64,000 bases of DNA from Pseudomonas sp. ACN8 (GTDB lineage Bacteria; Pseudomonadota; Gammaproteobacteria; Pseudomonadales; Pseudomonadaceae). The stretch lies in assembly GCF_002303925.1 (NCBI RefSeq), contig NZ_MRCS01000014.1, positions 62,001-126,000 of the forward strand, in the 5' to 3' direction. Below the pieces are notes generated by a model, which saw only the letters and a program-made list of their open reading frames with translations, searched no databases and was not told the origin of the DNA. Below, one piece after another: positions 35,927 through 44,227 of this stretch. Numbering within the stretch: the first letter of the stretch is position 1; the number at the start of each line of letters is the position of its first letter. The position numbers and the translations under genes were made by a program.

Positions 35927-36172
35927 TCAGTTCTTTTTGACCAGTCCGTAGATCACCAGCAACACAACGGCGCCCACCAGCGCACCGATGAAGCCTGCGC
36001 CTTGGCCAGCCTGATAGATGCCCAGAGCTTGACCGCCGTAAGTGGCCGCCAGCGAACCGCCGATACCGAGCAGGATGGTCATGATCCAGCCCATGCTGTC
36101 ATCGCCCGGTTTCAGAAACCGCGCCAGCAGGCCGACAATCAAGCCGATAAAGATGGTTCCGATGATTCCCAT
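35927..36172 (-). CDS. GlsB/YeaQ/YmgE stress-response membrane protein
   Basis: An 81-residue very hydrophobic protein starting MGIIGTIFIGLIVGLLARF, with about three membrane helices and the conserved DDSMGWIMTILLGIGGSLAATYGG. The family is transglycosylase-associated, stress-induced and of uncertain role. The start at 36172 is chosen over an upstream in-frame codon because AGAGGGAAATGCC precedes it and the membrane helix then begins the protein. Confidence 0.9.
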   Translation of the reverse strand: MGIIGTIFIGLIVGLLARFLKPGDDSMGWIMTILLGIGGSLAATYGGQALGIYQAGQGAGFIGALVGAVVLLVIYGLVKKN

Positions 36173-36285
36173 GGCATTTCCCTCTGATTGAATTGGCTGA
36201 GTCCTAGCCAAAGCCTAGTCAGACTTTGGCATCCTGCCATGAGAGAACGGCGGTCCCTGAATGGTTCCGCCGCTGCCACATGAAA

Positions 36286-37368
36286 CTATTCGGCGATCAG
36301 CGCTTCGACCTTGAGGATCTGCGCGGTGAGCGTTTCGCGATCCGCGCATCGCAGGTTGGCGTGACCGACCTTGCGGCCGACCTTGAAGGCCTTGCCGTAG
36401 TGATGCAGATGGCAATCGGCGATGGCCACGACCTTCTCGGTGTCCGGCACCTTGCCGATGAAGTTGAGCATCGCGCTTTCGCCGACCTTGGCGGTCGAGC
36501 CCAACGGCAGACCGGCAACGGCTCGCAAGTGGTTTTCGAATTGGCTGCACTCGGCGCCTTCGGTAGTCCAGTGCCCTGAGTTGTGCACCCGGGGGGCAAT
36601 TTCGTTGGCCTTGAGGCCACCGTCGACTTCAAAGAACTCGAACGCCATCACGCCGACGTAATCCAGCTGCTTGAGCACACGGCTGGAGTAGTCTTCGGCC
36701 AAGGCTTGCAACGGGTGATCGCTACTGGCCACGGACAGTTTGAGGATGCCGCTTTCGTGGGTGTTGTGCACCAGCGGATAGAACCGGGTCTCACCGTCGC
36801 GGGCACGCACGGCGATCAGCGAAACTTCACCGGTGAACGGCACGAAACCTTCCAGCAGGCAGGCCACGCTGCCCAGTTCGGCAAAGGTGCCAACCACATC
36901 TTCAGGAGTGCGCAGGACTTTCTGGCCCTTGCCGTCATAACCCAGGGTACGGGTCTTCAGCACCGCCGGCAGACCGATGGAAGCCACGGCGGCGTCGAGA
37001 TCAGCCTGAGACTGAATGTCGGCGAACGCTGGCGTAGGAATTCCCAGGTCCTTGAACATGCTCTTCTCGAACCAGCGATCGCGGGCGATGCGCAGCGCTT
37101 CGGCACTCGGATAGACCGGGACGAATTGCGACAGGAAAGCCACGGTCTCGGCCGGCACGCTTTCGAACTCGAAGGTCACCAGATCGACTTCATCGGCCAG
37201 CTGACGCAGGTGATCCTGATCGCCGTAATCGGCCCGCAGGTGTTCGCCCAAAGCGGCTGCGCAAGCATCCGGCGCCGGGTCCAGGAAAGCGAAGTTCATG
37301 CCCAGCGGAGTGCCCGCCAGCGCCAACATGCGACCCAACTGGCCGCCACCGATTACACCGATCTTCAT
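36286..37368 (-). CDS. purK: N5-carboxyaminoimidazole ribonucleotide synthase
   Basis: A 360-residue ATP-grasp enzyme of purine synthesis that makes N5-CAIR from AIR, bicarbonate and ATP. The opening MKIGVIGGGQLGRMLALAG and the ATP-grasp parts KTRTLGYDGKGQKVL, GFVPFTGEVSLIAVR and EIAPRVHNSGHWTTEG are all conserved. ATG 37368 is chosen. It lies 11 bases after purE, whose product uses N5-CAIR. Confidence 0.95.
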   Translation of the reverse strand: MKIGVIGGGQLGRMLALAGTPLGMNFAFLDPAPDACAAALGEHLRADYGDQDHLRQLADEVDLVTFEFESVPAETVAFLSQFVPVYPSAEALRIARDRWFEKSMFKDLGIPTPAFADIQSQADLDAAVASIGLPAVLKTRTLGYDGKGQKVLRTPEDVVGTFAELGSVACLLEGFVPFTGEVSLIAVRARDGETRFYPLVHNTHESGILKLSVASSDHPLQALAEDYSSRVLKQLDYVGVMAFEFFEVDGGLKANEIAPRVHNSGHWTTEGAECSQFENHLRAVAGLPLGSTAKVGESAMLNFIGKVPDTEKVVAIADCHLHHYGKAFKVGRKVGHANLRCADRETLTAQILKVEALIAE

Positions 37369-37379
37369 CGTCAACAACC

Positions 37380-37871
37380 TCAGGCGATGCGTGGGTCTGG
37401 ATTTTCCAGGACGCTGTCTGTCTGCTCAGCACGGAAGGTTTTCAGCACCGCGTGGAACTGCGGGTGCTTGGCGCCAAGGATACTCGCCGACAGCAGCGCT
37501 GCGTTGATCGCGCCCGCCTTGCCGATGGCCAGGGTGGCGACCGGAATGCCTGCTGGCATCTGCACAATGGAAAGCAGCGAATCAACACCTGACAGCATTG
37601 CCGATTGTACGGGTACGCCCAGCACCGGCAGGTGGGTCTTGGCCGCACACATGCCAGGCAAGTGGGCCGCGCCACCGGCACCGGCGATGATCACCTCGAT
37701 GCCACGCGCCTCGGCTTCTTCGGCGTACTGGAACAGCAGGTCCGGGGTGCGGTGGGCAGAAACCACTTTCACCTCGTAGGGGATGCCGAGCTTTTCCAGC
37801 ATATCGGCGGTGTGGCTAAGGGTGGACCAATCGGACTTGGAGCCCATGATCACGCCAACCAGTGCACTCAT
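37380..37871 (-). CDS. purE: N5-carboxyaminoimidazole ribonucleotide mutase
   Basis: A 163-residue class I PurE that moves the carboxyl group of N5-CAIR to give CAIR. The conserved [10 protein letters not shown] phosphate loop, VVSAHRTPD with the catalytic His, and [12 protein letters not shown] are present. It is first in purEK. The 110-base leader holds two stem-loops, one a likely intrinsic terminator (see 37911-37942). Confidence 0.96.
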   Translation of the reverse strand: MSALVGVIMGSKSDWSTLSHTADMLEKLGIPYEVKVVSAHRTPDLLFQYAEEAEARGIEVIIAGAGGAAHLPGMCAAKTHLPVLGVPVQSAMLSGVDSLLSIVQMPAGIPVATLAIGKAGAINAALLSASILGAKHPQFHAVLKTFRAEQTDSVLENPDPRIA

Positions 37872-37910
37872 CGTCGTGCCTCTTCTCTCTGGGCGCCCGC
37901 AGGCGCGTCA

Positions 37911-37942
37911 AAAAACAACAAGCCACGCAGGATGCGTGGCTT
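37911..37942 (-). terminator. Intrinsic terminator (possible attenuator) in the purE leader
   Basis: On the minus strand AAGCCACGC/GCGTGGCTT (9 bp, 5-base loop, plus positions 37920-37942) is followed by GTTG and six T residues. It lies about 40 bases before the purE ATG with no minus-strand gene upstream, so it should stop leader transcripts. A preceding stem GGCCGGT/ACCGGCC is at 37958-37975. Confidence 0.6.
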
Positions 37943-37986
37943 GATTGTACGAATTATGGCCGGTCGTAACCGGCCGAAGGCCGCGC

Positions 37987-37992
37987 AGTATA
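37987..37992 (-). promoter_or_regulatory. Likely -10 element of purEK
   Basis: TATACT on the minus strand, about 115 bases before the purE ATG; the -35 is weak (CTGTTT at 16-17 bases). It is placed so that transcripts would begin just before the leader stem-loops. Confidence 0.45.
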
Positions 37993-37997
37993 CCTCA

Positions 37998-38382
37998 ATG
38001 AGGCAGATAAACAGCCCCTGTTGCGACCATCTGTCATTCACCTCAAAGCGGCGTATTTATTGACTCAAAGGTCAGCCGACATACCTCCTCTGGAAGAAGA
38101 CGATTCAGCCAGCCGAACGCGCAACTTTCCACATTTCTAAAAGATCTTAAACCCACGTCTTATAATAGTCAGCACTGCGCAATAGAAAGAAATAAACGTT
38201 CACTCGAAAATACATCACAGCACCGCTAATTTAATCATCGCAAGCCTATTTAAATCCAGGCATACATACCAACCAGCAAAAGCTGAATGCCTATCAATAT
38301 TGAGCGCACCTTGAAAGGAGCTCAATTACCGAACAGCAAAACAAAAAAAGCCATCACCACTTAAACTTTCAAGAGAACTACC
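37998..38382 (+). other. AT-rich gene-free stretch before the metzincin pair
   Basis: About 385 bases with no supported gene. From about 38050 it becomes clearly AT-rich relative to the flanking purE side, with many A/T runs, and this continues into the two metzincin genes. It probably holds their promoter; no strong sigma-70 pair was picked out. Confidence 0.5.
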
Positions 38383-38940
38383 ATGCCAAAACGTCAAATC
38401 ATGTTGACCGTCTTCGTCCATGAAGACCTGACCGGCTACAACGAAGACAAGCTCTACCTCGATCATTTTGACTGGATAGCAGATACAATTGCACGGATTT
38501 CTGCCCGTACAATGGACGTCACATTTGTCCCCCCATCAGATGCCCCATTTATAAGCAACCTCGACTATAAAACCGAGGACCTGGCCAATCTGTTAAATAC
38601 ACTACAGGATAAAATCCTGGAGTACGTCGAGTCACTCCAGCCCGATGACTACCTTCACAAATTTTTGCTATTAACGCGTGACGACATCAACGATAAAACC
38701 TTGGGAGTTGCCTATGCCCCGGGTATTGCAGGAGTCGCTTCGACTACATATAAAGTCACCGCCGCTCACGAGATTGGTCATATGTTCAATGCGAACCATG
38801 AAGATGCCGAAGAAAGTGTCTCTACTTACTATGGCCCCGCTAAATCTACCATGTACGCTACTGCAGATGGACCTATTGCGTTCCGCTTCAGCAAAACAAA
38901 CGAGGAGAACATCCGTCGCTACCTCAATCAAGCCGATTGA
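38383..38940 (+). CDS. Small metzincin-type zinc metalloprotease A
   Basis: A 185-residue protein with the motif HEIGHMFNANH (H129, E130, H133, H139), the metzincin HEXXHXXGXXH form with N in place of G, and a downstream Met (M157 in KSTMYAT) at the right distance for the Met-turn. The N-terminal half (QIMLTVFVHEDLTGYN, VTFVPPSDAP, KFLLLTRDDIND, GIAGVAS) looks like the metzincin beta-sheet half-domain. There is no signal peptide, propeptide or C-terminal extension, so it is close to a minimal catalytic domain. It is paralogous to the next gene. AT-rich codon use suggests transfer. Substrate and export route unknown. Confidence 0.8.
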   Translation: MPKRQIMLTVFVHEDLTGYNEDKLYLDHFDWIADTIARISARTMDVTFVPPSDAPFISNLDYKTEDLANLLNTLQDKILEYVESLQPDDYLHKFLLLTRDDINDKTLGVAYAPGIAGVASTTYKVTAAHEIGHMFNANHEDAEESVSTYYGPAKSTMYATADGPIAFRFSKTNEENIRRYLNQAD

Positions 38941-39003
38941 TTCTGAATAACACTTCCTTCGGCATATCAACCGCTGAGGCCAAAGCCTCTTGGAGGCTCT
39001 TCA

Positions 39004-39573
39004 ATGCCACGTCCATTGTTGCTACTTGTTTTCATCCACAAAGACCTTTCTGACTACAAGACCAATGAACTTTATGAGAACCACTTCAACTGGCTATCAG
39101 AGGAATTCGAAACACTATCCGGACGGCCATTTGCGATCATCTTCATACCTCCCTCAGATGCGCCAACGCTTAGTGACCACTCTTATAAAATTGATACGCC
39201 TGAACAAGCGCTTCATGACTGGTATCTAAAAGTCGAGGAACAAAAAATGACCTACACCTATGGCAGCTACGACGATCACACTCGAAAGTTCCTTCTGCTG
39301 ACACGCGACAACCTCAACAGCTCTACTGCCGGAATTGCCAGCCCCAAGGGCTATTGTGCAATTTCATCTATTCGCGGCAACCAGACTCCCGCCCATGAAG
39401 CGGGTCACATGTTCGGTGCAACACATGAGGACTATGAGGTTTATTACAACGGCTGGTGGGACGAAACCATCATGGCGCCGGGTACAGGTTTTTCCGCGCT
39501 CAGGGGGGACGCCAAGCGCTTCAGCGACAAAAACAGGGAAAACATCCGTAATTATCTCGAAGAGTACGCTTGA
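39004..39573 (+). CDS. Small metzincin-type zinc metalloprotease B
   Basis: A 189-residue paralogue of the preceding protein, with an exact metzincin motif HEAGHMFGATH (H131, E132, H135, H141) and a Met-turn at M157 (ETIMAPG). The two proteins align throughout (LLVFIHKDLSDY, FIPPSDAPTLSD, KFLLLTRDNLN, KRFSDKNRENIRNYL). It has no signal peptide. A strong TTGGAGG site precedes the ATG, and a small GAGGC/GCCTC hairpin sits at 38976-38989 in the 63-base gap. The genes are probably cotranscribed. A terminator follows at 39592-39624. Confidence 0.82.
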   Translation: MPRPLLLLVFIHKDLSDYKTNELYENHFNWLSEEFETLSGRPFAIIFIPPSDAPTLSDHSYKIDTPEQALHDWYLKVEEQKMTYTYGSYDDHTRKFLLLTRDNLNSSTAGIASPKGYCAISSIRGNQTPAHEAGHMFGATHEDYEVYYNGWWDETIMAPGTGFSALRGDAKRFSDKNRENIRNYLEEYA

Positions 39574-39591
39574 GACGCTTTGAATCACGGC

Positions 39592-39624
39592 AAAGAGTGA
39601 AAACAGAAATGGCTTTCACTCTTT
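39592..39624 (+). terminator. Bidirectional terminator after the metzincin pair
   Basis: AAAGAGTGAAA (39592-39602) and TTTCACTCTTT (39614-39624) pair perfectly. It lies between the metzincin genes and the converging LysR gene. Confidence 0.75.
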
Positions 39625-39632
39625 ACTCTCCT

Positions 39633-40544
39633 TCAGCTACTTGAGCCCGCCGCCCCACCCTCCAGCTTGCGCCACAACAACCGCACGTTGGCCTTGCGCA
39701 CCAGCGCACAGCGGTACAGACGAATCTCCAGCGGCACATGCCACTGCGGCCCGCCGCAGACCACCAGCTCACCCCGCGCCAGCTCGGCACGCACACTCAG
39801 TTGCGGCACCCAGGCGATGCCCAGGCCTTCCAGAGCCATGCTTTTCAGGCTGTCGGCCATGGCGGTTTCGTAGATGGTGGTGAAGCGTAGCGCCCGTTGA
39901 CGAAGCAGCATGTTCACCGAACGGCCGAGAAACGCACCGGCGCTGTACGCCAGTAGCGGCACGCTCCCTTCACCTTCCAGATCGAACAGGGGTTTACCGT
40001 CCGCGTCGGCGGCGCAGACCGGCAGCATCTCGGTGTGGCCAAGGTGCAACGAAGGGAAGATTTCCGGGTCCATCTGCATGGCGGCGTCCGGGTCGTAGAA
40101 CGCCAGCATCAGATCGCAGCCGCCTTCGCGCAAGGCATGCACCGCGTCACCGACGTTGGTCGCCACCAGCCGCGTGGCGATGTTCAGGCCTTCGTTGCGT
40201 AACTGCGCGATCCAGCGCGGAAAGAAACCGAGCGCAAGGGAGTGCGCGGCAGCGACCTGCATCACTTCACCCTGCCCGCCTTCCAGGTGATGTAGATGGC
40301 GCAGCACTTCGCCCAGTTGCTCGACCACGGTGCGTGCGGTAACCAGAAACAATTGCCCTGCCGCCGTCAGCTCCACCGGCGTGCGTGAACGGTTGACCAG
40401 GGTCAGCCCCAACGCCGCCTCCAGGCTGCGGATTCGCCGGCTGAACGCGGGCTGCGTCACGAAGCGCCGCTCGGCGGCCTGGGAGAAACTGCGGGTGGCG
40501 GCCAAGGCACTGAAGTCCTCCAGCCATTTGCTTTCCAGATTCAT
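39633..40544 (-). CDS. LysR-family regulator, divergent from aspA
   Basis: A 303-residue LysR regulator. The N-terminal winged helix is WLEDFSALAATRSFSQAAERRFVTQPAFSRRIRSLE, split over residues 5-40, followed by the effector-binding domain. The start at 40544 has a GGAGG site; an in-frame upstream codon is less likely. It lies 180 bases from aspA in divergent orientation, so it probably controls aspA and the amino-acid genes downstream. Its effector is unknown, perhaps aspartate or asparagine. Confidence 0.88.
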   Translation of the reverse strand: MNLESKWLEDFSALAATRSFSQAAERRFVTQPAFSRRIRSLEAALGLTLVNRSRTPVELTAAGQLFLVTARTVVEQLGEVLRHLHHLEGGQGEVMQVAAAHSLALGFFPRWIAQLRNEGLNIATRLVATNVGDAVHALREGGCDLMLAFYDPDAAMQMDPEIFPSLHLGHTEMLPVCAADADGKPLFDLEGEGSVPLLAYSAGAFLGRSVNMLLRQRALRFTTIYETAMADSLKSMALEGLGIAWVPQLSVRAELARGELVVCGGPQWHVPLEIRLYRCALVRKANVRLLWRKLEGGAAGSSS

Positions 40545-40724
40545 CACGTCCTCCCGGACACGCACCAATTTAGGTCACACGTTCGCCATCAAGCCAGCGT
40601 CACACGGGCATTATGCCGAATATGCATAGCCTAGTGTTTAACAGCATTGGCCCAAAATTCTCCACAGGCCTAGCATTCGCAGCGTTCCGGCACAGACCGG
40701 GTTCATATTGAGATGATTTCTATC

Positions 40725-42149
40725 ATGTCCTCCGCTGCATCATTCCGCACAGAAAATGACCTGCTTGGCGCCCTCGAAGTACCGGCTCAAGCGTATTACG
40801 GTATCCAGACCCTGCGAGCGGTGAATAACTTCCGCCTTTCGGGCGTTCCGATTTCGCACTACCCGAAACTGGTTGTCGGTCTGGCCATGGTTAAACAGGC
40901 CGCTGCTGACGCCAACCGTGAGCTGGGTCACCTGAGCGAAGCCAAGCACGCTGCCATCAGTGAAGCCTGTGCACGCTTGATCCGCGGCGACTTCCACGAA
41001 GAGTTCGTGGTGGACATGATTCAAGGCGGCGCTGGCACTTCGACCAACATGAATGCCAACGAAGTCATCGCCAACATCGCGCTGGAGGCCATGGGTCACC
41101 AGAAAGGCGAGTACCAGTACCTGCACCCGAACGATGACGTGAACATGGCGCAGTCGACCAACGACGCTTACCCGACGGCAATCCGTCTGGGGCTGTTGCT
41201 GGGTCACGACGCTCTGCTGGCCAGTCTCGACAGCCTGATTCAGGCGTTCGCGAACAAGGGTCAGGAATTCAACCACGTCCTGAAGATGGGTCGTACCCAA
41301 CTGCAAGACGCCGTGCCGATGACCCTGGGTCAGGAATTCCGTGCGTTCGCCACCACCATGGGCGAAGACCTGGCCCGCCTGAAGACGCTGGCCCCGGAAC
41401 TGCTGACTGAAGTGAACCTGGGCGGCACCGCGATCGGTACCGGTATCAACGCCGACCCGCGTTATCAGGCTCTGGCTGTTCAGCGTCTGGCAGTGATCAG
41501 CGGCCAACCGCTGGTACCGGCCGCCGACCTGATCGAAGCCACCTCCGACATGGGCGCCTTCGTGTTGTTCTCCGGCATGCTCAAGCGTACCGCGGTCAAA
41601 CTGTCGAAAATTTGTAACGATCTGCGCCTGCTGTCCAGCGGCCCGCGTACCGGCATCAACGAGATCAACCTGCCGGCGCGGCAGCCAGGCAGTTCGATCA
41701 TGCCAGGCAAAGTCAACCCGGTAATTCCGGAAGCGGTCAACCAGGTGGCGTTCCAGATCATCGGTAACGACCTGGCCCTGACCATCGCGGCCGAAGGCGG
41801 CCAGCTGCAACTGAACGTGATGGAGCCGCTGATCGCCTTCAAGATCTTCGACTCGATCCGCCTGCTGCAACGCGCCATGGACATGCTGCGCGAGCACTGC
41901 ATCGTCGGCATCACCGCCAACGAAGCCCGCTGCCGCGAACTGGTCGAGCACTCGATCGGCCTGGTCACCGCACTGAACCCGTACATCGGCTACAAGAATG
42001 CCACCCGCATCGCCGGCATCGCCCTTGAAAGCGGCCGCGGCGTGCTGGAACTGGTGCGCGAAGAAGGTCTGCTCGACGAAGCCATGCTTGCCGACATCCT
42101 GCGCCCGGAAAACATGATTGCTCCGCGCCTGGTGCCTCTGAAGGCATAA
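40725..42149 (+). CDS. aspA: Aspartate ammonia-lyase
   Basis: A 474-residue enzyme of the fumarase/aspartase superfamily that converts L-aspartate to fumarate and ammonia. The superfamily signature GSSIMPGKVNPVIPE (the flexible lid with its catalytic serine) is present, as are GGAGTSTNMNANEVI and QSTNDAYPTAIRL near the N-terminal half. ATG 40725 (MSSAASFRTENDLL) is chosen; ATG 40713 is in frame but adds four residues. A terminator follows. Confidence 0.96.
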   Translation: MSSAASFRTENDLLGALEVPAQAYYGIQTLRAVNNFRLSGVPISHYPKLVVGLAMVKQAAADANRELGHLSEAKHAAISEACARLIRGDFHEEFVVDMIQGGAGTSTNMNANEVIANIALEAMGHQKGEYQYLHPNDDVNMAQSTNDAYPTAIRLGLLLGHDALLASLDSLIQAFANKGQEFNHVLKMGRTQLQDAVPMTLGQEFRAFATTMGEDLARLKTLAPELLTEVNLGGTAIGTGINADPRYQALAVQRLAVISGQPLVPAADLIEATSDMGAFVLFSGMLKRTAVKLSKICNDLRLLSSGPRTGINEINLPARQPGSSIMPGKVNPVIPEAVNQVAFQIIGNDLALTIAAEGGQLQLNVMEPLIAFKIFDSIRLLQRAMDMLREHCIVGITANEARCRELVEHSIGLVTALNPYIGYKNATRIAGIALESGRGVLELVREEGLLDEAMLADILRPENMIAPRLVPLKA

Positions 42150-42210
42150 CCCGACGCGTTACTTGTAGCACCGCTCACCAGGTCGAGGGACTAGACACCT
42201 CTCACCTTTT

Positions 42211-42247
42211 GAGGGCTTGGGGATTTAGTCCCCAGGCCCTTTTTTTT
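42211..42247 (+). terminator. Terminator after aspA
   Basis: GAGGGCTTGGGGA...TCCCCAGGCCCT forms a GC-rich stem around TTTAG, followed by eight T residues. A clear intrinsic terminator, so the symporter downstream needs its own promoter or readthrough. Confidence 0.93.
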
Positions 42248-42255
42248 AACTGTTT

Positions 42256-42354
42256 TGTAGGAGCGAGCTTGCTCGCGAAGATGTTTAACGATAACGCGTA
42301 AACCTGATGGCCAACGGCGCCCTTGAGTTTTTCGCGAGCGAGCTCGCTCCTACA
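42256..42354 (+). repeat. REP inverted pair 8
   Basis: REP copies 42256-42280 and 42331-42354 are inverted with a 50-base spacer, after the aspA terminator. Confidence 0.88.
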
Positions 42355-42374
42355 GGAGCCCGGCGCCGGTAACG

Positions 42375-42509
42375 TCGGGTGTTTCAAAGGCTTCGCTTCA
42401 CCGAATGGACCACAACCGTGCAGACGGACGGCACTGTCATCGGTATAGTGCCGCCCCTCTTCGTGTGAGCGGTCGTCGGTAGCGAGGCCACAACCCATGC
42501 GAAACCCGA
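42375..42509 (+). ncRNA. Candidate multibranched RNA in the symporter leader
   Basis: Nested stems: P1 42375-42380 with 42504-42509 (extended by 42383-42385/42501-42503); P2 42389-42397 with 42481-42489 (9 bp, one G-U) stacked on 42400-42404 with 42476-42480; then hairpins CCGT/ACGG (42416-42427) and CGGCACT/AGTGCCG (42429-42453). P2 alone gives 14 pairs with a 2-base bulge. It ends 132 bases before the symporter ATG. No known riboswitch class was recognised. Confidence 0.5.
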
Positions 42510-42641
42510 ACTAATAACAAACCCGCGATATGAAACCGGGACGAACGTCGAACCGCCCATTGTGCCGTGCGCCAAGGGATGTAACTCGATGTGTCTATCC
42601 GGCCAGCATTTGCCTACACAAAAAACAGCGAGGAATAATCC

Positions 42642-44087
42642 ATGCTCGAAGTCATCAACGACTTCCTCTCAGGGAAAGTACTGATCGTGCTCATTGTCGG
42701 GCTCGGTAGCTACTTCACGATCCGCTCGCGTTTCGTTCAATTGCGTCACTTCTTCCACATGTTCGCGGTGTTCCGCGACAGCCTCAAAAGCAGCGCCGGA
42801 CAACTGAGTTCGTTCCAGGCCCTGATGCTCAGCCTCGCCGGCCGCGTCGGTGCGGGCAACATCGCCGGTGTCGGCATTGCCGTGACCCTCGGTGGCCCCG
42901 GCGCCGTGTTCTGGATGTGGGTGACCGCGCTGGTCGGCATGTCCAGCAGCTTCTTCGAATGCTCCCTCGGCCAGCTCTACAAGCGCTGCGACTCCGAAGG
43001 CCAGTTCCGTGGTGGCCCGTCCTATTACATCCAGCACGGCCTGCAAAAACGCTGGTTGGGCATGCTGATGGCATTCCTGCTGCTGGTGACGTTCGGCTTC
43101 GCCTTCAACGGCCTGCAAGCCCACGCCGTGACGCACTCGCTGAACAACGCGTTCGGCCTCGACACCACTTACACCGGTATCGGTCTGGCGGTGCTTTTGG
43201 GCCTGGTGTTCATCGGCGGGATCAAGCGCATCGCCAAGGTCGCCGACTTGTTGGTGCCGGTGAAAACCCTGGTGTACATCGGCGTGACCCTCTACGTGAT
43301 CGTGCTGCAGTTCGACCATGTGCCGGGCATGCTGATGACTATCGTCAAGAGCGCCTTCGGTCTGGACCAGGCCTTCGGCGGCCTGATCGGCAGCGCTATC
43401 GTCATGGGCGTGAAGCGGGGCGTGTTCGCCAACGAAGCCGGCCTGGGCAGTGCGCCGAACGTGGCGGCGGTCGCGGCGGTCGAGCACCCGGTGGCACAAG
43501 GTGTGGTTCAGGCGTTCAGCGTGTTCCTCGATACCTTCGTGATCTGCACTTGCACCGCGCTGCTGATCCTGCTCTCCGGCTTCTACACCCCGGGCTTCGA
43601 GGGTGACGGCATTGCCCTGACCCAGAACTCGCTGGCCGCCGTGGTTGGTGACTGGGGCCGGATGTTCATCTCCGTGGCCCTGGCGTTGTTCGTGTTCACC
43701 TCGATCCTCTACAACTACTACCTGGGCGAGAACAACCTGCGCTTTTTGATCGGTGAAAACCGCAAGGCGCTGATGGGCTATCGCGCGCTGGTACTGGTGT
43801 TGATTTTCTGGGGCGCCATCGAAAACCTCGGCACCGTATTTGCCTTCGCCGACATCACCATGACCATGCTCGCGTTCGTCAACCTGATCGCGCTGTTCCT
43901 GCTGTTCAAGGTCGGCATGCGCATCCTGCGTGACTACGATGACCAGCGCGCCGCTGGCATCACCACACCGGTATTCGATTCGAGCAAATTCCCGGATCTG
44001 GATCTGGATCGCCAGGCATGGCCGGCCAATCCGCCAGCCGCTCAGGCTGAAGCGACGCTAAAGGCCGCGACCGCAGCGCAACACTGA
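42642..44087 (+). CDS. Alanine/glycine:cation symporter (AGCS) family transporter
   Basis: A 481-residue sodium-coupled amino-acid carrier of the AGCS family, with about 11 membrane helices. GRVGAGNIAGVGIAVTLGGPGAVFWMW is the family's first conserved block, followed by RGVFANEAGLGSAPN, another hallmark. The C-terminal 40 residues are hydrophilic. A CGAGGAA site precedes the ATG. Lying between aspA and asparaginase, it may import Ala, Gly, Asn or a related amino acid. It has a long structured leader. Confidence 0.93.
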   Translation: MLEVINDFLSGKVLIVLIVGLGSYFTIRSRFVQLRHFFHMFAVFRDSLKSSAGQLSSFQALMLSLAGRVGAGNIAGVGIAVTLGGPGAVFWMWVTALVGMSSSFFECSLGQLYKRCDSEGQFRGGPSYYIQHGLQKRWLGMLMAFLLLVTFGFAFNGLQAHAVTHSLNNAFGLDTTYTGIGLAVLLGLVFIGGIKRIAKVADLLVPVKTLVYIGVTLYVIVLQFDHVPGMLMTIVKSAFGLDQAFGGLIGSAIVMGVKRGVFANEAGLGSAPNVAAVAAVEHPVAQGVVQAFSVFLDTFVICTCTALLILLSGFYTPGFEGDGIALTQNSLAAVVGDWGRMFISVALALFVFTSILYNYYLGENNLRFLIGENRKALMGYRALVLVLIFWGAIENLGTVFAFADITMTMLAFVNLIALFLLFKVGMRILRDYDDQRAAGITTPVFDSSKFPDLDLDRQAWPANPPAAQAEATLKAATAAQH

Positions 44088-44110
44088 TCGGTTAAAGTGC
44101 GGAAATCCCA

Positions 44111-44200
44111 TGTGGGAGCGAGCCTGCTCGCGAATGCGGACTGACATTCAATATTGATGTCGACTGACACACCGCTATCGCGAGCAGGCTCGCTCCCACA
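44111..44200 (+). repeat. REP inverted pair 9
   Basis: REP copies 44111-44134 and 44177-44200 are inverted with a 42-base spacer, between the symporter and asparaginase genes. Confidence 0.88.
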
Positions 44201-44227
44201 AGGAAGTCATCGATTTCGGAGATTCCC

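Noticed and set aside
42375..42509. Glycine riboswitch
   Set aside because: The conserved aptamer segments of the glycine class were not found despite the AGCS transporter downstream.
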